This document shows positions 16,301-24,014 of a DNA stretch of 40,075 bases, piece after piece. The translations under genes were made by a program, and so were the position numbers. Origin of the DNA: Alcaligenaceae bacterium 429. Its GTDB lineage: Bacteria; Pseudomonadota; Gammaproteobacteria; Burkholderiales; Burkholderiaceae_B. The DNA lies in assembly GCA_004791645.1 (NCBI GenBank), contig SRSN01000005.1:1-40075 (forward strand), read 5' to 3'. The notes below the pieces were generated by a model, which searched no databases, was not told the DNA's origin, and worked only from the letters and a program-made list of their open reading frames with translations. The number at the start of each line of letters is the position of its first letter. The stretch's first letter is position 1.

Positions 16301-18992
16301 CGATATCATCAAAGTGCAGGCCAGTAGTGGGCTCATCAAACAGGAATAGGTTACCTTTTTTGGCGACTCTGGCTTGGGCGAGAGGGCTTTTTGCTGCACC
16401 AGCCAAGTGGCCAGCCAGTTTCAAACGCTGTGCCTCACCGCCTGATAAGGTGGGCACGGGTTGCCCTAATTTCAGGTAATCCAAGCCCACGTCGCATAAC
16501 GGCGTCAGGGCCAGTTGTACATCGCGCAGGCCAGCAAAGAATGCCAGTGCTTCGTGCGCAGTCATGTCTAAAACATCGGCAATGTTGGCACGTTTACCCA
16601 AGTGTTCAATTTCTACTTCCAGCACTTCGGGGCGGAAGCGTTTGCCATCACAGTCAGGGCAGCGTAAATACACGTCTGACAAGAACTGCATCTCTATATG
16701 TTCAAAGCCAGTGCCGCCACAGGTAGGGCAGCGGCCTTCGCCACTGTTGAAGCTGAACATGCCGGGGGTATAGCTGCGTTCCAGTGCCAGCGGTGCACGG
16801 GAAAAGAGTTTGCGTATGGGATCAAACGCACCCACGTAACTGGCCGGGTTGGAACGCGCTGTTTTGCCTATGGGGCTTTGATCCACCATAAAGACTTCAG
16901 CGATCTGTTCTGCCCCTAGCAGCGCCCCAAATTCACCAGGAGCTTCGGTAGCTAAGCCTTTGTGTTTGAGGATGGCGGGGTACAGTACATCTTGAATAAG
17001 CGTGGATTTGCCTGAACCGGATACCCCAGTCACGCACACCAAGCGCCCTAATGGAATAGAGACGTTGATATTTTTCAGGTTATGAGCGCTGACGTTTTCC
17101 AACAATAGGCGCGGTGTATTGTCTTGCACCGGCATAGGGTTGGGGGCGAGTATGCGTTTTCTACCACTGAGGTAATCGCCAGTGAGCGTGTTGGCGTTGC
17201 GCAGATCTTTAGGCGCGCCATCAAACAGAATTTGCCCACCACGTTCACCGGGGCCAGGGCCTATATCCATAATGCGGTCTGCGGCCACCATGACTTGTGG
17301 ATCGTGTTCTACCACCACCAGGGTATTGCCGTTGTTACGCAGACGGTGCATTACCTCTACGATGCGGTGCATATCGCGAGGGTGCAAACCTATGGATGGT
17401 TCATCCAACACAAATAAGGTGTTCACCAAAGAGGTGCCCAGTGCCGTTGTCAGGTTAATACGTTGAACCTCACCACCGGATAAGGTGCGGCTTTGTCTGT
17501 CTAAGGACAAATAGCCCAAGCCCACATCACACAAGAATTGCAGTCGCGAGCATACTTCGTCGCGCAGTAATGCTGTAGCTACATCAAAAACACCACCGGT
17601 TTGGAAGTGTTTGAAGTACTCATTGACCTGATCTATGGGCATACGCATCAAGTCGTGGATGTGTAGGCCGGGTAGGGCGTCTAGCTGTGCTTGGCTCCAC
17701 AGCGCGCGTACAGGCATGAAGCGCTGATAACTGCCTTCGGCGTCATGTGATTCGGTACCTACACGCCACAACAAGGCGTCCGGTTTTAAACGCGAGCCTT
17801 TGCAGTGTGGGCAGGGAGTGTAGCTGCGATACTTAGACAGCATCACTCGCACGTGCATACGGTAACTACGACTTTCTAACCAATCAAAGAAGCGGGCCAC
17901 ACCATACCATTGGGTTTCCCATGCTTTGCGGCTTTCTTTCCAATCGTCTGCACCGTAGATTACCCAATGTTTTTCGTGTTCGCTGAGGGTGTTCCATGGA
18001 GCAGATAAGCGTACGCCAGCAGCAGGTGCATAGCGTTGCATATCGTCTTGGCATTGCTTGTTTGAGGCACTTTGCCAGGGGCGTATAGCCCCTTCCAACA
18101 AGCTTTTGTTTTCGTCAGGAATGACCAAGCCGTAATCAATGCCCATAACGCGGCCAAAGCCACGGCAATGTTCACAGGCACCTAACGGCGAGTTGAACGA
18201 AAAGGTACTGGGCAGCGGAGTTTGGTAATCAATATCGCAGCGCGTGCAGTGTAGGCGATTGTTGTAGCGCCATTCCTGTTCAGGACCGTCAGCAGATTGA
18301 GATGCAAAGATACTGACTTGTCCGTTACCGTGGGTGAGGGCAGCATCTAAGGCTTCCATCAGTCGTGCGGGTTCGGCTTTGCTTAGGCGGAATCGGTCTT
18401 GCACTACATAGAGTGTGCGCAGAGATACCGCGTCTTCTGGCTTTTCTTTGTGAACGCGGGTGTAGCCTTGCTGCGCCAAGAAATTTTCTACTTCTTCTTG
18501 GGTGAAGTTAGCGGGAACAGTGACAGCAAAGCTAATCACTAAGCGGGGATCGTGCTCTGCGCAGCGTTGCTGCAAGTCTTCAGCGATGGATTGTGCGCTA
18601 TCAGGTTTTACTTCGTGGGCACAGCTGCGGCAGTACAGTTTTCCTAAACGGGCATAGAGCAGTTTTAGGTAGTCGTTCAGCTCAGTCATGGTGCCTACTG
18701 AGCTGCGCGAGTTACGCACAGGGTTAACTTGGTCGATAGCAATGGCAGGTAGTACACCCTCTATACGGTCTACCTGTGGTTTGTCCATACGATCCAAAAA
18801 CTGTCGCGCATACGGAGAGAAGGTTTCTACGTAGCGGCGCTGGCCTTCAGCATATAAAGTATCAAAGGCTAACGAGCTTTTTCCTGAGCCAGATACACCC
18901 GTTAGCACTGTCAGTTCGCCTCTGTTAAAGCTGACATCCAGGTTTTTTAGGTTGTTTTGGCGGGCGCCATACAGACGTATTTGAGAGCTCAT
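13383..18992 (-). CDS. uvrA: Excinuclease ABC subunit UvrA, double-length tandem form
   Basis: A single frame of 1869 residues containing two complete UvrA units head to tail. Four Walker A motifs TGVSGSGKS occur at about residues 31, 655, 1022 and 1551; four signatures LSGGEVQRINL, LSGGEAQRLKL, LSGGEAQRIRL, LSGGEAQRVKL; and four Walker B segments LFVLDEPSIGLHPRD, LFLFDEPTTGLHFDD, CYVLDEPTIGLHPRD, LYVLDEPTVGLSIPD. Zinc-finger cysteines are present in both units (for example CPTCGGTGFEH and CAACGGQGMLT). A normal UvrA is about 940 residues. It acts in nucleotide excision repair damage recognition. ATG 18992 (MSSQIRLYGARQNNLKN) fits homologues; a TTG at 19031 is possible. No SOS box was recognised upstream. 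pabB follows after 3 bases. Confidence 0.95.
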   Translation of the reverse strand: MSSQIRLYGARQNNLKNLDVSFNRGELTVLTGVSGSGKSSLAFDTLYAEGQRRYVETFSPYARQFLDRMDKPQVDRIEGVLPAIAIDQVNPVRNSRSSVGTMTELNDYLKLLYARLGKLYCRSCAHEVKPDSAQSIAEDLQQRCAEHDPRLVISFAVTVPANFTQEEVENFLAQQGYTRVHKEKPEDAVSLRTLYVVQDRFRLSKAEPARLMEALDAALTHGNGQVSIFASQSADGPEQEWRYNNRLHCTRCDIDYQTPLPSTFSFNSPLGACEHCRGFGRVMGIDYGLVIPDENKSLLEGAIRPWQSASNKQCQDDMQRYAPAAGVRLSAPWNTLSEHEKHWVIYGADDWKESRKAWETQWYGVARFFDWLESRSYRMHVRVMLSKYRSYTPCPHCKGSRLKPDALLWRVGTESHDAEGSYQRFMPVRALWSQAQLDALPGLHIHDLMRMPIDQVNEYFKHFQTGGVFDVATALLRDEVCSRLQFLCDVGLGYLSLDRQSRTLSGGEVQRINLTTALGTSLVNTLFVLDEPSIGLHPRDMHRIVEVMHRLRNNGNTLVVVEHDPQVMVAADRIMDIGPGPGERGGQILFDGAPKDLRNANTLTGDYLSGRKRILAPNPMPVQDNTPRLLLENVSAHNLKNINVSIPLGRLVCVTGVSGSGKSTLIQDVLYPAILKHKGLATEAPGEFGALLGAEQIAEVFMVDQSPIGKTARSNPASYVGAFDPIRKLFSRAPLALERSYTPGMFSFNSGEGRCPTCGGTGFEHIEMQFLSDVYLRCPDCDGKRFRPEVLEVEIEHLGKRANIADVLDMTAHEALAFFAGLRDVQLALTPLCDVGLDYLKLGQPVPTLSGGEAQRLKLAGHLAGAAKSPLAQARVAKKGNLFLFDEPTTGLHFDDIAKLMLAFRKLLAAGHSLVVIEHNLDMVLAADWVIDLGPDGGLYGGELVATGTPADLMLSTSSYTGKALKEYQASIVGEGAIPMPVVKEPTASYELQNVISILNAKEHNLQNINVTIPRDTFTVITGVSGSGKSTLAFDILFNEGQRRYLESLNAYARSIVQPAGKPDVDAIYGIPPTVAIEQRTSRGGRKSTVATMTEIHHFLRLLYVKLATQYCPTCHVPVEPQTAEQIVAQIMTQHRGEHIGILAPLVSARKGYYTDLATWAGSKGYSHLRVDGEFIPVSPWPRLDRYKEHSIDLPIADLIVDPKEEQALRQALHTALDHGKGSVIVLAPISQATSGTVESRRDSGLQLQPNTQRFSTKRSCPCCATSFPEPDPRMFSYNSKHGWCSSCFGTGLQLKGFTSEQSGEEASWTTQYEGEAHTCPSCQGKRLNPVSLAFSWRDRSIAELAALPVDEACSFFTGLNTKGREEDIARDLLAEIRSRLHFMEEVGLGYLALDRAAPTLSGGEAQRIRLASQLGSNLQGVCYVLDEPTIGLHPRDNKILLNAMQRLESNGNTLVVVEHDEDTIRQAKHIIDMGPGAGSRGGKVVAEGTVEEIMQNPDSLTGRYLRQPIVHPMQPRRPINDEHPMLTVVGAHLHNLRNVEAQVPIERLTVVTGVSGSGKSTFAREVLLDNLLRTLPKREDGPWQGCVSIKGWEPLDRVLEVDQTPIGKTPRSCPATYIGFWDNIRRLLADTRDARMRGWNASRFSFNTGDGRCAACGGQGMLTLEMSFLPDIKVPCESCHGQRFNDDTLSIRWQGKNAGEILKMEVDEAVEFFATSPKIARPLKLMQDVGLGYLTLGQASPTLSGGEAQRVKLVTELSKARLDEGVIRTGRASRLPHTLYVLDEPTVGLSIPDTEKLIHVLHRLTDAGNTVMVIEHNLDVIAEADWIVDLGPEGGSGGGRLVVQADPDVVRRTKASHTGMALNEFLTP

Positions 18993-19049
18993 GGTGCAGA
19001 GAAAACGACAGTTAGGAAGGAAAGTAGCCAAGGATTAGACCGCGGTTCT

Positions 19050-19078
19050 TTGTATCTTAGCGCGGTTTACGGTAGAAT
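19050..19078 (+). promoter_or_regulatory. Sigma-70-type promoter for the 42-residue basic protein
   Basis: TTGTAT (19050-19055), a 17-base spacer, and TAGAAT (19073-19078). A transcript would start near 19085, giving a leader of about 55 bases before the ATG at 19141. Confidence 0.65.
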
Positions 19079-19140
19079 TTCGGATTGTCCCTAAAGGCGG
19101 CTTTTTATTTGTCGCCGGGTTATAGAATTCGGAGATCAGC

Positions 19141-19269
19141 ATGGCAGAAATCAAACGCACTCGCCGCAACACGCTTGAGCGTCGTTGCCTGGGTAAAGCT
19201 TTCAAACGTTTGTTCATTCGCTCCCCTAAGGGCGTGTTCAAAATGCTTGAGAAAGTAAAACGCGCCTAA
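19141..19269 (+). CDS. Small highly basic protein, 42 residues, unknown function
   Basis: ATG with GGAG 6 bases upstream opens a frame starting MAEIKRTRRNTLERRC and ending KMLEKVKRA. It has 15 Lys/Arg and 3 acidic residues (net about +12), one Cys and no membrane segment; the middle, with LGKAFKRLFIRSPKGVF, could form an amphipathic helix. An in-frame stop lies a few codons upstream, so the start is fixed. It has its own promoter (19050-19078), a GGCGGATTTCCGCC hairpin (19280-19293) and a strong terminator (19307-19351), so it is a well-bounded single-gene unit. Its composition suggests binding to nucleic acid or the ribosome, but it is not bS21 or bL34 by sequence. I do not recognise the family. 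Confidence 0.75.
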   Translation: MAEIKRTRRNTLERRCLGKAFKRLFIRSPKGVFKMLEKVKRA

Positions 19270-19306
19270 GTGTAGTGTAGGCGGATTTCCGCCCAGTATG
19301 CTTTAG

Positions 19307-19351
19307 CATAAAAAAACCACAACTACGAAAGTAGGATGTGGTTTTTTTATG
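19307..19351 (+). terminator. Terminator after the 42-residue protein
   Basis: A perfect 15-bp outer stem (19307-19321 with 19337-19351) encloses an inner CTAC-GAAA-GTAG stem capped by a GAAA tetraloop; the right arm contains seven T. The near-symmetrical A/T flanks may let it work on both strands. Confidence 0.9.
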
Positions 19352-19407
19352 CCTGTTTGTAGCAATATAGTTGGTGTTCACTCAACACTTCCCTTTTGTG
19401 AGGGTGT

Positions 19408-20343
19408 ATGGCTCCTGCAACTGCCTGTTGGGCGTACCGGTTTACGGTACTGACCCCGTCTTACAACCGTGCTCATACCTTAGAGCGGGTTTACCGTTCC
19501 CTCTGTGCACAGACCGTACGAAACTTTGAGTGGGTGGTGGTGGACGATGGATCCACTGACGAAACTCGTAGCTTGATACAGAGTTGGCAGGGCGAGGCTA
19601 ATTTCCCCATTGTGTATCACTGGCAACCTAATCAACATAAAAAAACAGCCTTTAATACAGGGGTGCGTCTAGCGCAGGGCGAGTTGATCGTGGCGTTAGA
19701 TAGCGATGATAGTCTGCTGGATGACGCTCTGAGTCGCTTAGAAAAAGAGTGGCTGAATATCCCTGCTGAGTCCCGGCACTTTTATGTAGCGGTAGTTGGA
19801 CTGTGCCAAAGGCCAGACGGCCAGGTCGTGGGCGATAGGTTTCCAGAGGACCCCTTGGATGTGACCTCGTTAGACCTAAACTTTCAATACAAAGTGCGGG
19901 GCGAGAAGTTTGGCTGTTTAAACACTATGGTGTTGAGGCAGTTCCCGTTCCCAGAACATGTATCGGGTTTCGTGCCTGAAAGCCTAGTGTGGCGTGCCAT
20001 TGCGCGAGCCGGGTTTTTGACCCGTTTTGTGAATCAGGTATTTAGGGTGTATTACGACAGCGCAGACTCGCTGTCTAACCAAGGGCGGCATAGCCAACAA
20101 CATGCACTGGGGCTGTGGTTGCTCGCACAAGATACGTTGAGCAACTGTATGCCGTGGTTTAGGTATGCACCGGTAGAGTTTCTGAAAGCGGCAGCGCGCT
20201 ACACGCGTTTCAGGTTGCATTGCAAAGCCACGCAGCAGACTAAACCGCCTTGCTATACCTTGAAAGGCATAACCGCCCATCTGTTGGTGGCACTTATGTG
20301 GCCAGTAGGATGGGCGTTATATATGCGGGATAAACGACGTTAA
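19408..20343 (+). CDS. Family 2 glycosyltransferase
   Basis: A 311-residue GT-A fold enzyme. FTVLTPSYNRAHTLERVYRS opens the nucleotide-sugar domain, VVVDDGSTDET gives the first acidic motif (residues 46-51), and ALDSDDSLLDD the DxD metal site (98-101). FGCLNTMVLRQFPFPE and GFVPESLVWRAIARAG form the acceptor region. A hydrophobic C-terminal stretch (LLVALMWPVGWALYM) suggests membrane association. GAGG lies just before the ATG. No polysaccharide genes are nearby, so donor and acceptor are unknown; orphan GT2 enzymes of this kind often modify lipopolysaccharide or capsule. It converges on the 20347-20820 gene with a 3-base gap. Confidence 0.88.
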   Translation: MAPATACWAYRFTVLTPSYNRAHTLERVYRSLCAQTVRNFEWVVVDDGSTDETRSLIQSWQGEANFPIVYHWQPNQHKKTAFNTGVRLAQGELIVALDSDDSLLDDALSRLEKEWLNIPAESRHFYVAVVGLCQRPDGQVVGDRFPEDPLDVTSLDLNFQYKVRGEKFGCLNTMVLRQFPFPEHVSGFVPESLVWRAIARAGFLTRFVNQVFRVYYDSADSLSNQGRHSQQHALGLWLLAQDTLSNCMPWFRYAPVEFLKAAARYTRFRLHCKATQQTKPPCYTLKGITAHLLVALMWPVGWALYMRDKRR

Positions 20344-20346
20344 TTA

Positions 20347-20820
20347 TTAGTGCAGGGTGCGGCTTGGGGCGTCGGGGATGAAGATCTGTGCATCGCTTTC
20401 TTCATCGTCAGGCTCGTCGTCAATGCTTAGGTCGAAAGGCAGCAGTTCGTTCAGCGTTTCGCTCCAACCCACATCATCGCCTTGCTCGTCGAGCTTCACG
20501 TAGCGTATGCCTTCCATGTCTATACGCTGCACGGCCCACAAGAATCTACAACTGTAGGTTTCGTTTTCGGCTAATTGCACACCACCTTGGCTACCCAATA
20601 AGCGAGAGTTAGCGCCGCCTATTTGCACAACCGTCATGTCGGTGGAGTCATCTTCCACATTCAGTGGAATGGCGAATATCACCCATTCAAAACCCGTTTC
20701 ACCAGCATCCATGACTTCGGCGAGTACTGGTTTGCCTAAGTAGGCGCTCAAGGCGTCTGCAGTGCGTGCCAGCAGGTCTATATCGGCTTCGGTGAACAGC
20801 AGGGAAGCGGAGTCAGTCAT
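20347..20820 (-). CDS. Conserved acidic protein of unknown function
   Basis: A 157-residue soluble protein, strongly acidic toward the C-terminus (SIDDEPDDEESDAQIF). It has no signal peptide, membrane segment or motif I recognise. The N-terminal half alternates helix-like TEADIDLLARTADALSAYLG with strand-like FEWVIFAIPLNVED and TDMTVVQIGGANSRLLG, suggesting a small alpha/beta domain. The composition is normal for the region and the frame is intact. It is divergent from ettA across 168 bases in which no strong promoter was recognised. I believe it is a real gene but give no function. Confidence 0.75.
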   Translation of the reverse strand: MTDSASLLFTEADIDLLARTADALSAYLGKPVLAEVMDAGETGFEWVIFAIPLNVEDDSTDMTVVQIGGANSRLLGSQGGVQLAENETYSCRFLWAVQRIDMEGIRYVKLDEQGDDVGWSETLNELLPFDLSIDDEPDDEESDAQIFIPDAPSRTLH

Positions 20821-20988
20821 GTTTATGTCGTAAAAGAATAAAAAATCATTTTAAAGCAGATGCACAGCTTTGGCTTGTCAGTGGTTGCAGCTTTCCCGCA
20901 TTGTTGCGTCTGACATTAGCGTAATGAGCCGTGCCTGGCCTACAATTGGGGCTTTGCTATTTCCCCTTTTTCTTAGCATCGAGTATTT

Positions 20989-22662
20989 ATGGCTCAGTTT
21001 GTATACACCATGAACCGGGTGGGCAAGATCGTCCCTCCCAAACGTCAGATTCTACGTGATATCTCCCTGTCTTTCTTTCCTGGTGCCAAAATTGGTGTGC
21101 TGGGTCTGAACGGGTCAGGTAAGTCTACCTTGCTGAAAATTATGGCAGGTGTGGATAAAGAAATTGAAGGTGAAGCCATCCCCATGCCGGGGTTGAACAT
21201 TGGCTACCTGCCGCAGGAACCTAAGCTGAACCCAGAGCACACCGTACGCGAAGAAGTAGAGGCGGGTTTGGGTGCAGTATTTACCGCTAAACAGCGTCTG
21301 GAAGAAGTGTACGCTGCCTATGCCGAGCCCGATGCTGACTTCGATGCATTGGCTGCTGAGCAGGGTGAGCTGGAAGCAATTATTGAAGCGGCTGCCACTA
21401 GCGGCAGTGATGACATCGCTACCCAAATGGAAATTGCTGCAGACGCACTGCGCTTGCCGCCATGGGATGCCAAAATCGCTAATCTGTCTGGTGGTGAGAA
21501 GCGCCGTGTAGCGCTCTGTCAGTTGCTGCTGTCCAAACCAGATATGTTGTTGCTAGACGAACCTACTAACCACTTGGATGCGGAAAGCGTGCATTGGTTG
21601 GAACAGTTCTTGAGCAAATTCCCCGGTACCGTTGTGGCGGTGACGCACGATCGATACTTCTTGGATAACGCTGCTGAGTGGATTCTAGAGCTTGACCGTG
21701 GGCACGGTATTCCTTGGAAAGGTAACTACAGCTCGTGGTTGGAGCAAAAAGAAGATCGCCTGAAGCAAGAGGAAGCGTCTGAAAGCGCTCGCCAACGTAC
21801 CATTCAGAAAGAGCTGGAGTGGGTGCGCCAGAATCCTAAAGGCCGTCAGGCTAAGTCCAAAGCACGTTTGAATCGCTTTGAGGAATTGGCATCCCACGAG
21901 TACCAAAAACGTAATGAAACTCAGGAGATCTTTATCCCTGTAGCAGAGCGTTTGGGTAACGAAGTGATTGAGTTCAAAAACGTGAATAAGTCCTTCGGCG
22001 ATCGTTTGCTGATTGAAGACCTGAGCTTCAAAGTGCCACCAGGCGCGATTGTTGGGATTATCGGTCCTAACGGTGCGGGTAAATCCACGCTGTTCCGCAT
22101 GATTGCTGGCGAAGAGCAACCAGATTCCGGTAGCGTAGAGATTGGTCAAACAGTGAACTTGTCTTATGTTGATCAGTCGCGTGACTCATTGCCTAACGAT
22201 AAGTCGGTATTTGATGCGATCTCGGAAGGCTCTGACATCCTGACCGTAGGCCGCTTTGAAATGCCTGCCCGTGCATACGTAGGCCGTTTCAACTTCCGTG
22301 GTTCCGATCAGAACAAGATCGTGGGCGAGTTGTCCGGTGGTGAGCGTGGTCGTTTGCACTTGGCCAAGACATTGATCTCTGGCGGTAACGTGTTGCTGCT
22401 GGATGAGCCGTCTAACGATTTGGACGTTGAAACATTGCGTGCCTTGGAAGACGCGTTGCTGGAATTCGCCGGTTGTGTGATGGTGATCAGCCATGATCGT
22501 TGGTTCTTGGACCGTATTGCTACCCACATCTTGGCGTTCGAAGGCGATTCCCATGTGGAGTTCTTCGCTGGTAACTACCAAGAGTACGAGGAAGATAAAC
22601 GTCGTCGTTTGGGTGAGGAAGCTGCCAAACCTACACGTATTCGTTACAAAGCCCTGAAATAA
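20989..22662 (+). CDS. ettA: Energy-dependent translational throttle protein EttA (ABC-F)
   Basis: A 557-residue ABC-F ATPase that binds the ribosomal E site and gates the first elongation steps according to ATP/ADP level. It has two ABC domains without membrane segments: Walker [10 protein letters not shown] and GPNGAGKST, signatures [11 protein letters not shown] and [11 protein letters not shown], Walker [12 protein letters not shown] and [11 protein letters not shown]. The linker ([20 protein letters not shown]) is typical of EttA, as is the start [20 protein letters not shown]. It is full length. The isochorismatase-fold gene follows after 18 bases with AAAGGAG in the gap. Confidence 0.97.
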   Translation: MAQFVYTMNRVGKIVPPKRQILRDISLSFFPGAKIGVLGLNGSGKSTLLKIMAGVDKEIEGEAIPMPGLNIGYLPQEPKLNPEHTVREEVEAGLGAVFTAKQRLEEVYAAYAEPDADFDALAAEQGELEAIIEAAATSGSDDIATQMEIAADALRLPPWDAKIANLSGGEKRRVALCQLLLSKPDMLLLDEPTNHLDAESVHWLEQFLSKFPGTVVAVTHDRYFLDNAAEWILELDRGHGIPWKGNYSSWLEQKEDRLKQEEASESARQRTIQKELEWVRQNPKGRQAKSKARLNRFEELASHEYQKRNETQEIFIPVAERLGNEVIEFKNVNKSFGDRLLIEDLSFKVPPGAIVGIIGPNGAGKSTLFRMIAGEEQPDSGSVEIGQTVNLSYVDQSRDSLPNDKSVFDAISEGSDILTVGRFEMPARAYVGRFNFRGSDQNKIVGELSGGERGRLHLAKTLISGGNVLLLDEPSNDLDVETLRALEDALLEFAGCVMVISHDRWFLDRIATHILAFEGDSHVEFFAGNYQEYEEDKRRRLGEEAAKPTRIRYKALK

Positions 22663-22680
22663 TCCTTAAAGGAGTCCTCT

Positions 22681-23217
22681 ATGGCGTTATTGAAAGCACA
22701 TCAGTGCAGTGTGTTATTGATTGATATGCAGGAGAAATTATTGCCTGCTATTGCGGATCACGAGGCATTGTTGGAGCGAGTACAGCGCTTCATAGAGGGG
22801 GCAAAGCTATGCTCGGTACCCGTAGTGGCTACCGAGCATTGGCCTGACAAAATAGGGCCTACACATCCGTCGTTATTGCCGCATGTAGATTCAGTGATCG
22901 CCAAAACGCATTTTGATGCGTTGCGAGAACCAGCGGTACGCGAGAGCCTACCTACGCATAGACCTAAGGTTTTGTTGTTGGGGGCAGAAGCGCATATTTG
23001 TGTACTGCAAACAGGCTTGAGCTTGCATCAGGCAGGCTATCATCCTATTTTGGTGTTAGATGGCATAGGTTCACGTTTGCCCTCCAGTTACGAGGCTGCT
23101 TGCAAGCGTTGGGCATACCATGGTTTAGAAAGTGTCACCATGGAAATGGCCTTATTTGAGTGGTTGGAAACACCAGCAAACCCCGCCTTTAAGTCGGTGT
23201 TGAAGCTGGTAAAATGA
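22681..23217 (+). CDS. Isochorismatase-family cysteine hydrolase
   Basis: A 178-residue alpha/beta hydrolase of the isochorismatase/YcaC type. The expected catalytic triad is visible: Asp15 in VLLIDMQ, Lys75 in VIAKTHF, Cys107 in AEAHICVLQT. The fold hydrolyses amides, N-carbamoyl groups or enol ethers; the substrate here cannot be told. It sits downstream of ettA in the same transcript with AAAGGAG before the ATG. No terminator is visible before the lipoprotein promoter. Confidence 0.9.
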   Translation: MALLKAHQCSVLLIDMQEKLLPAIADHEALLERVQRFIEGAKLCSVPVVATEHWPDKIGPTHPSLLPHVDSVIAKTHFDALREPAVRESLPTHRPKVLLLGAEAHICVLQTGLSLHQAGYHPILVLDGIGSRLPSSYEAACKRWAYHGLESVTMEMALFEWLETPANPAFKSVLKLVK

Positions 23218-23275
23218 AATAAGTTGGAGTGGGCTGTTTCTTCTCCATACAATTTGTCGTAAACCGTACACGTTC

Positions 23276-23303
23276 CTGACAGTGAAGTCCGTTAAGCTAT
23301 ATC
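23276..23303 (+). promoter_or_regulatory. Candidate promoter of the glycine-zipper lipoprotein
   Basis: CTGACA (23276-23281), 16 bases, TATATC (23298-23303). It lies 30 bases before the lipoprotein ATG and would give a short leader carrying AAGGAG. Confidence 0.5.
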
Positions 23304-23332
23304 TATCTGACAGAGTTTTAAGGAGTATCGTC

Positions 23333-23566
23333 ATGAAAATTCACAGCCGTATTGCTAAAGTTGGTGTTTTGGTAACGTTGTTAGCATCTGTAGCAGGATG
23401 TACCGCTTGGGATGGCATGACTGGCCGTCAAAAAGGTGCGGTATCCGGCGCTGGGGTTGGTGGTTTAGCTGGTGCTGTGATTACGGATGGCGGTGTATTG
23501 GGCACTATTGGCGGTGCAGCCTTGGGTGGTTTGATCGGTGATCAAATCGGCAAGAACTCCAACTAA
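23333..23566 (+). CDS. Glycine-zipper outer-membrane lipoprotein, OsmB-like
   Basis: A 77-residue protein. MKIHSRIAKVGVLVTLLASV is a type II signal peptide ending in the lipobox VAGC. The mature part (TAWDGMTGRQKGAVSGAG onward) carries repeated GxxxG steps, with GVGGLAGAVITDGGVLGTIG and GGAALGGLIGDQIG typical of the glycine-zipper 2TM domain of OsmB-like envelope-stress lipoproteins. AAGGAG lies before the ATG. It is a monocistronic unit bounded by its own promoter and the terminator at 23607-23639. A general role in envelope stability is inferred. Confidence 0.9.
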   Translation: MKIHSRIAKVGVLVTLLASVAGCTAWDGMTGRQKGAVSGAGVGGLAGAVITDGGVLGTIGGAALGGLIGDQIGKNSN

Positions 23567-23606
23567 GCAGTAGTACATCAGCCTGATGCATAGTCAGGCG
23601 AAAACT

Positions 23607-23639
23607 AAAAAGCTTGTCTATTCTAGGCAAGCTTTTTTT
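23607..23639 (+). terminator. Terminator of the lipoprotein gene
   Basis: A perfect AAAAAGCTTG (23607-23616) / CAAGCTTTTT (23628-23637) stem followed by further T. A second small hairpin (GCCTGA/TCAGGC, 23581-23599) precedes it. Confidence 0.88.
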
Positions 23640-23656
23640 GTGGGCAAAACTATAGC

Positions 23657-23694
23657 AAAAAGGCCTGAGTTCTAGTGTGGACTCAGGCCTTTTT
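23657..23694 (-). terminator. Terminator of the minCDE operon
   Basis: A perfect 14-bp stem, AAAAAGGCCTGAGT (23657-23670) with ACTCAGGCCTTTTT (23681-23694). It can act on either strand and closes the minE end 46 bases past its stop. Confidence 0.9.
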
Positions 23695-23740
23695 AATGTA
23701 AGGGCAATGCCTTACACCACAGGAAAACGAGGGCTATGAA

Positions 23741-24013
23741 TTAACTAGCCTTTTCGTTTTCTGCTTGTGGCATTTCAATTTTCACTTCCAGAACTTCTAG
23801 GTCGTCTTGGCGTTCCAGGTTGACCTTGATGTCGTCAGGATTAATGCTGACGTAGCGTGAGATAACCTCAATCAGCTCTTTTTGCAAGCGGGGAAGGTAA
23901 TCAGGCGTAACGCCACCTTTGCCCCGTTCATTAATCAAAATTAGCTGCAGTCTATCCTTGGCAACATTGGCAGACGTTTTTTTCTTGCCCAGTAGCAAAG
24001 AAAGGAAAGACAT
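23741..24013 (-). CDS. minE: Cell division topological specificity factor MinE
   Basis: A 90-residue protein that stimulates MinD ATPase and drives Min oscillation. [20 protein letters not shown] is the membrane-targeting and anti-MinCD segment (LLLGKKK...A..RLQ), followed by [20 protein letters not shown] and the dimerisation domain [20 protein letters not shown]. The ATG is one base after the minD stop, with AGGAAAG inside the end of minD as ribosome-binding site. A longer in-frame start exists inside minD but does not fit the family. Confidence 0.97.
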   Translation of the reverse strand: MSFLSLLLGKKKTSANVAKDRLQLILINERGKGGVTPDYLPRLQKELIEVISRYVSINPDDIKVNLERQDDLEVLEVKIEMPQAENEKAS

Positions 24014-24014
24014 A

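Noticed and set aside
18993-19140. LexA/SOS box upstream of uvrA
   Set aside because: No CTGT-N8-ACAG-like palindrome was found in the uvrA leader.
19035-19241. A minus-strand frame of 68 codons across the small basic gene
   Set aside because: It is antisense to a gene with its own promoter, ribosome-binding site and terminator, and has no family resemblance.
19141-19269. Ribosomal protein bS21 or bL34 as identity of the small basic protein
   Set aside because: Charge and size are suggestive, but neither the bS21 nor the bL34 conserved sequence is present.
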